Assembly (NCBI GenBank): GCA_002101905.1
Contig: LQPU01000010.1
Location: 1-64,000 of the forward strand
Source of the DNA: Mycobacterium shimoidei
GTDB lineage: Bacteria > Actinomycetota > Actinomycetes > Mycobacteriales > Mycobacteriaceae
Length of the DNA stretch: 64,000 nucleotides
Reading direction: 5' to 3'
The notes beneath the pieces were generated by a model. It was not told where the DNA came from. It ran no database searches and was given only the letters and a program-made list of their open reading frames with translations. Each line of letters starts with the position of its first letter. Positions within the stretch are counted from its first letter, which is position 1. Position numbers and translations under genes: made by a program. This document shows positions 62,666 to 64,000 of this stretch, one piece after another.

Positions 62666-64000
62666 CTAGGGGCTGGGCTGGCTGACAAGCTGCCACAACT
62701 GTTCGGCAGCGTGGACGGCGTCCTCGGGACGCCGGCTGGTGTCAATGCGGTGGGCCTCCGGCCATTGCGAGGCCTCTGCAGCCAGGGCGGAGGCAATCTC
62801 GGGAGTAGCGTCGGACGGGCCCGCCGGCCTGGTGGCCACTCGTTCGACCGAGGTGTCTACCGTCGTCTCGCATCGTAATTCCAGTGTGGCCGAGTCTGTT
62901 TGGACTGCGAGCTGCCGCGCCTGATCGCGGCGGCGTGGATCGCGCCAGGTGCCGTCGAGGATCACCGAATGGCCGCGCCTGAGCAGACGGTCGGCCTGGC
63001 GCAGCACCTCTGCGTAGACGGCGGCCACATTGCCCTCGGTGTACAGGCCCGCGTTCAGTACGCCGACCTCCCCCTGCAGAGCACCCGAGTCTTGCAGGGT
63101 TCGGCGCACGGCGTCGGTGGAAATCACTTCCGCCCCGACCCGGCGCGCCAGCCCCCGCGACAGTGTGCTCTTGCCCGTCCCGGGCCCACCGCCGACCAAG
63201 ACCAGCCGCACTGCGCCGGCTTGTAGGTGCTCGAGCGCAATGTCGAGGTGGCGTGACGCATCGGCGGCGGCATCCCGGTGGCCCTGGGTGAACCGCACGC
63301 AATCGACCTTGGCCCGGACTACCGCTCGATAGGCGATGTAGAAATCCTGCAGCGACCGCGGGGCCGGATCCGCCGCGATTCGACGGTATTCATCCAAGAA
63401 GAACCGGGCCAGGTCGTCACGGCCGAGGAACTCCAAATCCATGGCCAGAAAACCCGCGTCATCGATGACGTCGACGTACCGAAGGTCATCGTCGAACTCG
63501 AGGCAGTCCAACAGTTCCGGGCCGTCAGGTAGACAGAAGATATCGTCGGCGAGCAGGTCGCCGTGTCCGTCGACGATCCGCTTCTCCGAAATCCGTTCGG
63601 CGAAAAGCGGTGCGCGTCCGGCGAGGAATCGCTGCGTGAGCCGGTCGACGGCGTCGAGACGCTGCCCGTCGACAACTGTGCTCGCGAACGGTCGCAACTC
63701 CGTGATGTTCGCCTTCCAGCGACCCCTGACAGCATCGACCTCGCCTTGGGACTCGATCCGTCGGCCACGCTGGGCGGTTTCGTGGAAATGCGCCAGTAGT
63801 TCGGCGATCGCGGTCAGCGCGTCGGTGACCGGTTGGCCGCGGCGCACCATGCTCGCCAACCGGCACGAGTCGGGATGGCGTCGCATGACCAGCACCGGCT
63901 CGCTGCTGCGGTTCCACGGCATCTCCAGGTGGGCCACCCCGAGATAGCTCGTGGCGGCTAACCGTCGGTTCAGTTCGAATTCGCGCTGACATGCTTGTTC
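62666..64000 (-). CDS. Rv2004c-like two-domain kinase (5' end outside the window)
   Basis: The open frame runs off the right edge, so only the C-terminal 444 residues are seen; Rv2004c, a DosR regulon member, has about 498. The N-terminal part is an aminoglycoside-phosphotransferase/kinase-like domain (DGHGDLLADDIF, LEFDDDLRYVDVIDDAGFLAMDLEF). The C-terminal part is a P-loop kinase with Walker A GGGPGTGKST and a following ISTDAVRR segment. A GTG at 63937 is in frame, but coding resemblance continues upstream of it. It precedes ppsA by 201 bp. Substrate unknown. Confidence 0.85.
   Translation of the reverse strand, partial: EQACQREFELNRRLAATSYLGVAHLEMPWNRSSEPVLVMRRHPDSCRLASMVRRGQPVTDALTAIAELLAHFHETAQRGRRIESQGEVDAVRGRWKANITELRPFASTVVDGQRLDAVDRLTQRFLAGRAPLFAERISEKRIVDGHGDLLADDIFCLPDGPELLDCLEFDDDLRYVDVIDDAGFLAMDLEFLGRDDLARFFLDEYRRIAADPAPRSLQDFYIAYRAVVRAKVDCVRFTQGHRDAAADASRHLDIALEHLQAGAVRLVLVGGGPGTGKSTLSRGLARRVGAEVISTDAVRRTLQDSGALQGEVGVLNAGLYTEGNVAAVYAEVLRQADRLLRRGHSVILDGTWRDPRRRDQARQLAVQTDSATLELRCETTVDTSVERVATRPAGPSDATPEIASALAAEASQWPEAHRIDTSRRPEDAVHAAEQLWQLVSQPSP

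Overview
The window is chromosomal DNA of a mycobacterium, most likely a non-tuberculous slow grower. It is uniformly GC-rich. It carries a PPE protein, the proline-catabolic pair pruA-pruB, Tgs1-type wax-ester/triacylglycerol synthases, an NAD-malic enzyme, and the DevR/DevS (DosR/DosS) dormancy regulators with their usual companions. A group 3b [NiFe]-hydrogenase and a quinol-type nitric oxide reductase, neither known from M. tuberculosis, argue against the tuberculosis complex. No rRNA, tRNA, CRISPR array or intact insertion sequence is visible.

Left third (1-20.9 kb), lipid and general metabolism. It starts with a decayed alpha/beta-hydrolase and an intact membrane-anchored esterase. Next is a tightly overlapped minus-strand trio: a ferritin-like diiron protein, an EphD-like hydrolase/SDR fusion and a [2Fe-2S] reductase. 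Then come a FAAL-ACP-thioester reductase megaenzyme, a 650-bp regulatory-looking gap, a diacylglycerol-kinase-like protein, an SDR, a DMT transporter, pruA-pruB, an SRPBCC protein, a PPW-subfamily PPE gene, an MFS transporter with a small coupled gene, and a hydrolase. A dispersed 40-54 bp repeat occurs once as a terminator-like element (2257-2296) and twice in tandem, in frame, inside the 5' end of pruB.

Middle (20.9-32.7 kb), a self-contained side-chain-oxidation cassette. Transcribed leftward are a P450, FadE29-like ACAD, MaoC hydratase, DUF35, FadE28-like ACAD, a second MaoC, an Ltp2-like aldolase, a Zn-alcohol dehydrogenase and a TetR regulator, nearly all overlapping or a few bases apart. 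Diverging from it are an aldehyde dehydrogenase and a double-domain CoA transferase. The set parallels the cholesterol igr operon (cyp125-fadE28-fadE29-chsH2-chsH1-ltp2), but the chsH2 equivalent is split into two genes, the order is changed, and alcohol/aldehyde oxidation and CoA-activation steps are added.

Right half (32.7-64 kb), a DosR (dormancy) island. Sequences close to the DosR box (GGGACTTTnGGCCCT or GGGACCAAnGGCCCT) precede most transcription units. Five groups are tandem or triple boxes phased 21-23 bp. The genes include three Acg-type nitroreductases, a pair of KAS III-like proteins, two flavin-binding split-barrel proteins, a cupin, three universal stress proteins, a hemerythrin, two Tgs1-like acyltransferases, acg-usp-devR-devS in one unit, a qNOR - Cys-rich membrane protein - slipin operon, the Hyh hydrogenase with its maturation protease, a second DevS/DosT-like kinase, PEP synthase, and a 5'-truncated Rv2004c-like kinase. 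I read this as a programme for hypoxia and NO: sensing by heme GAF kinases, NO removal, H2-linked redox balancing, TAG storage and gluconeogenic carbon flow.
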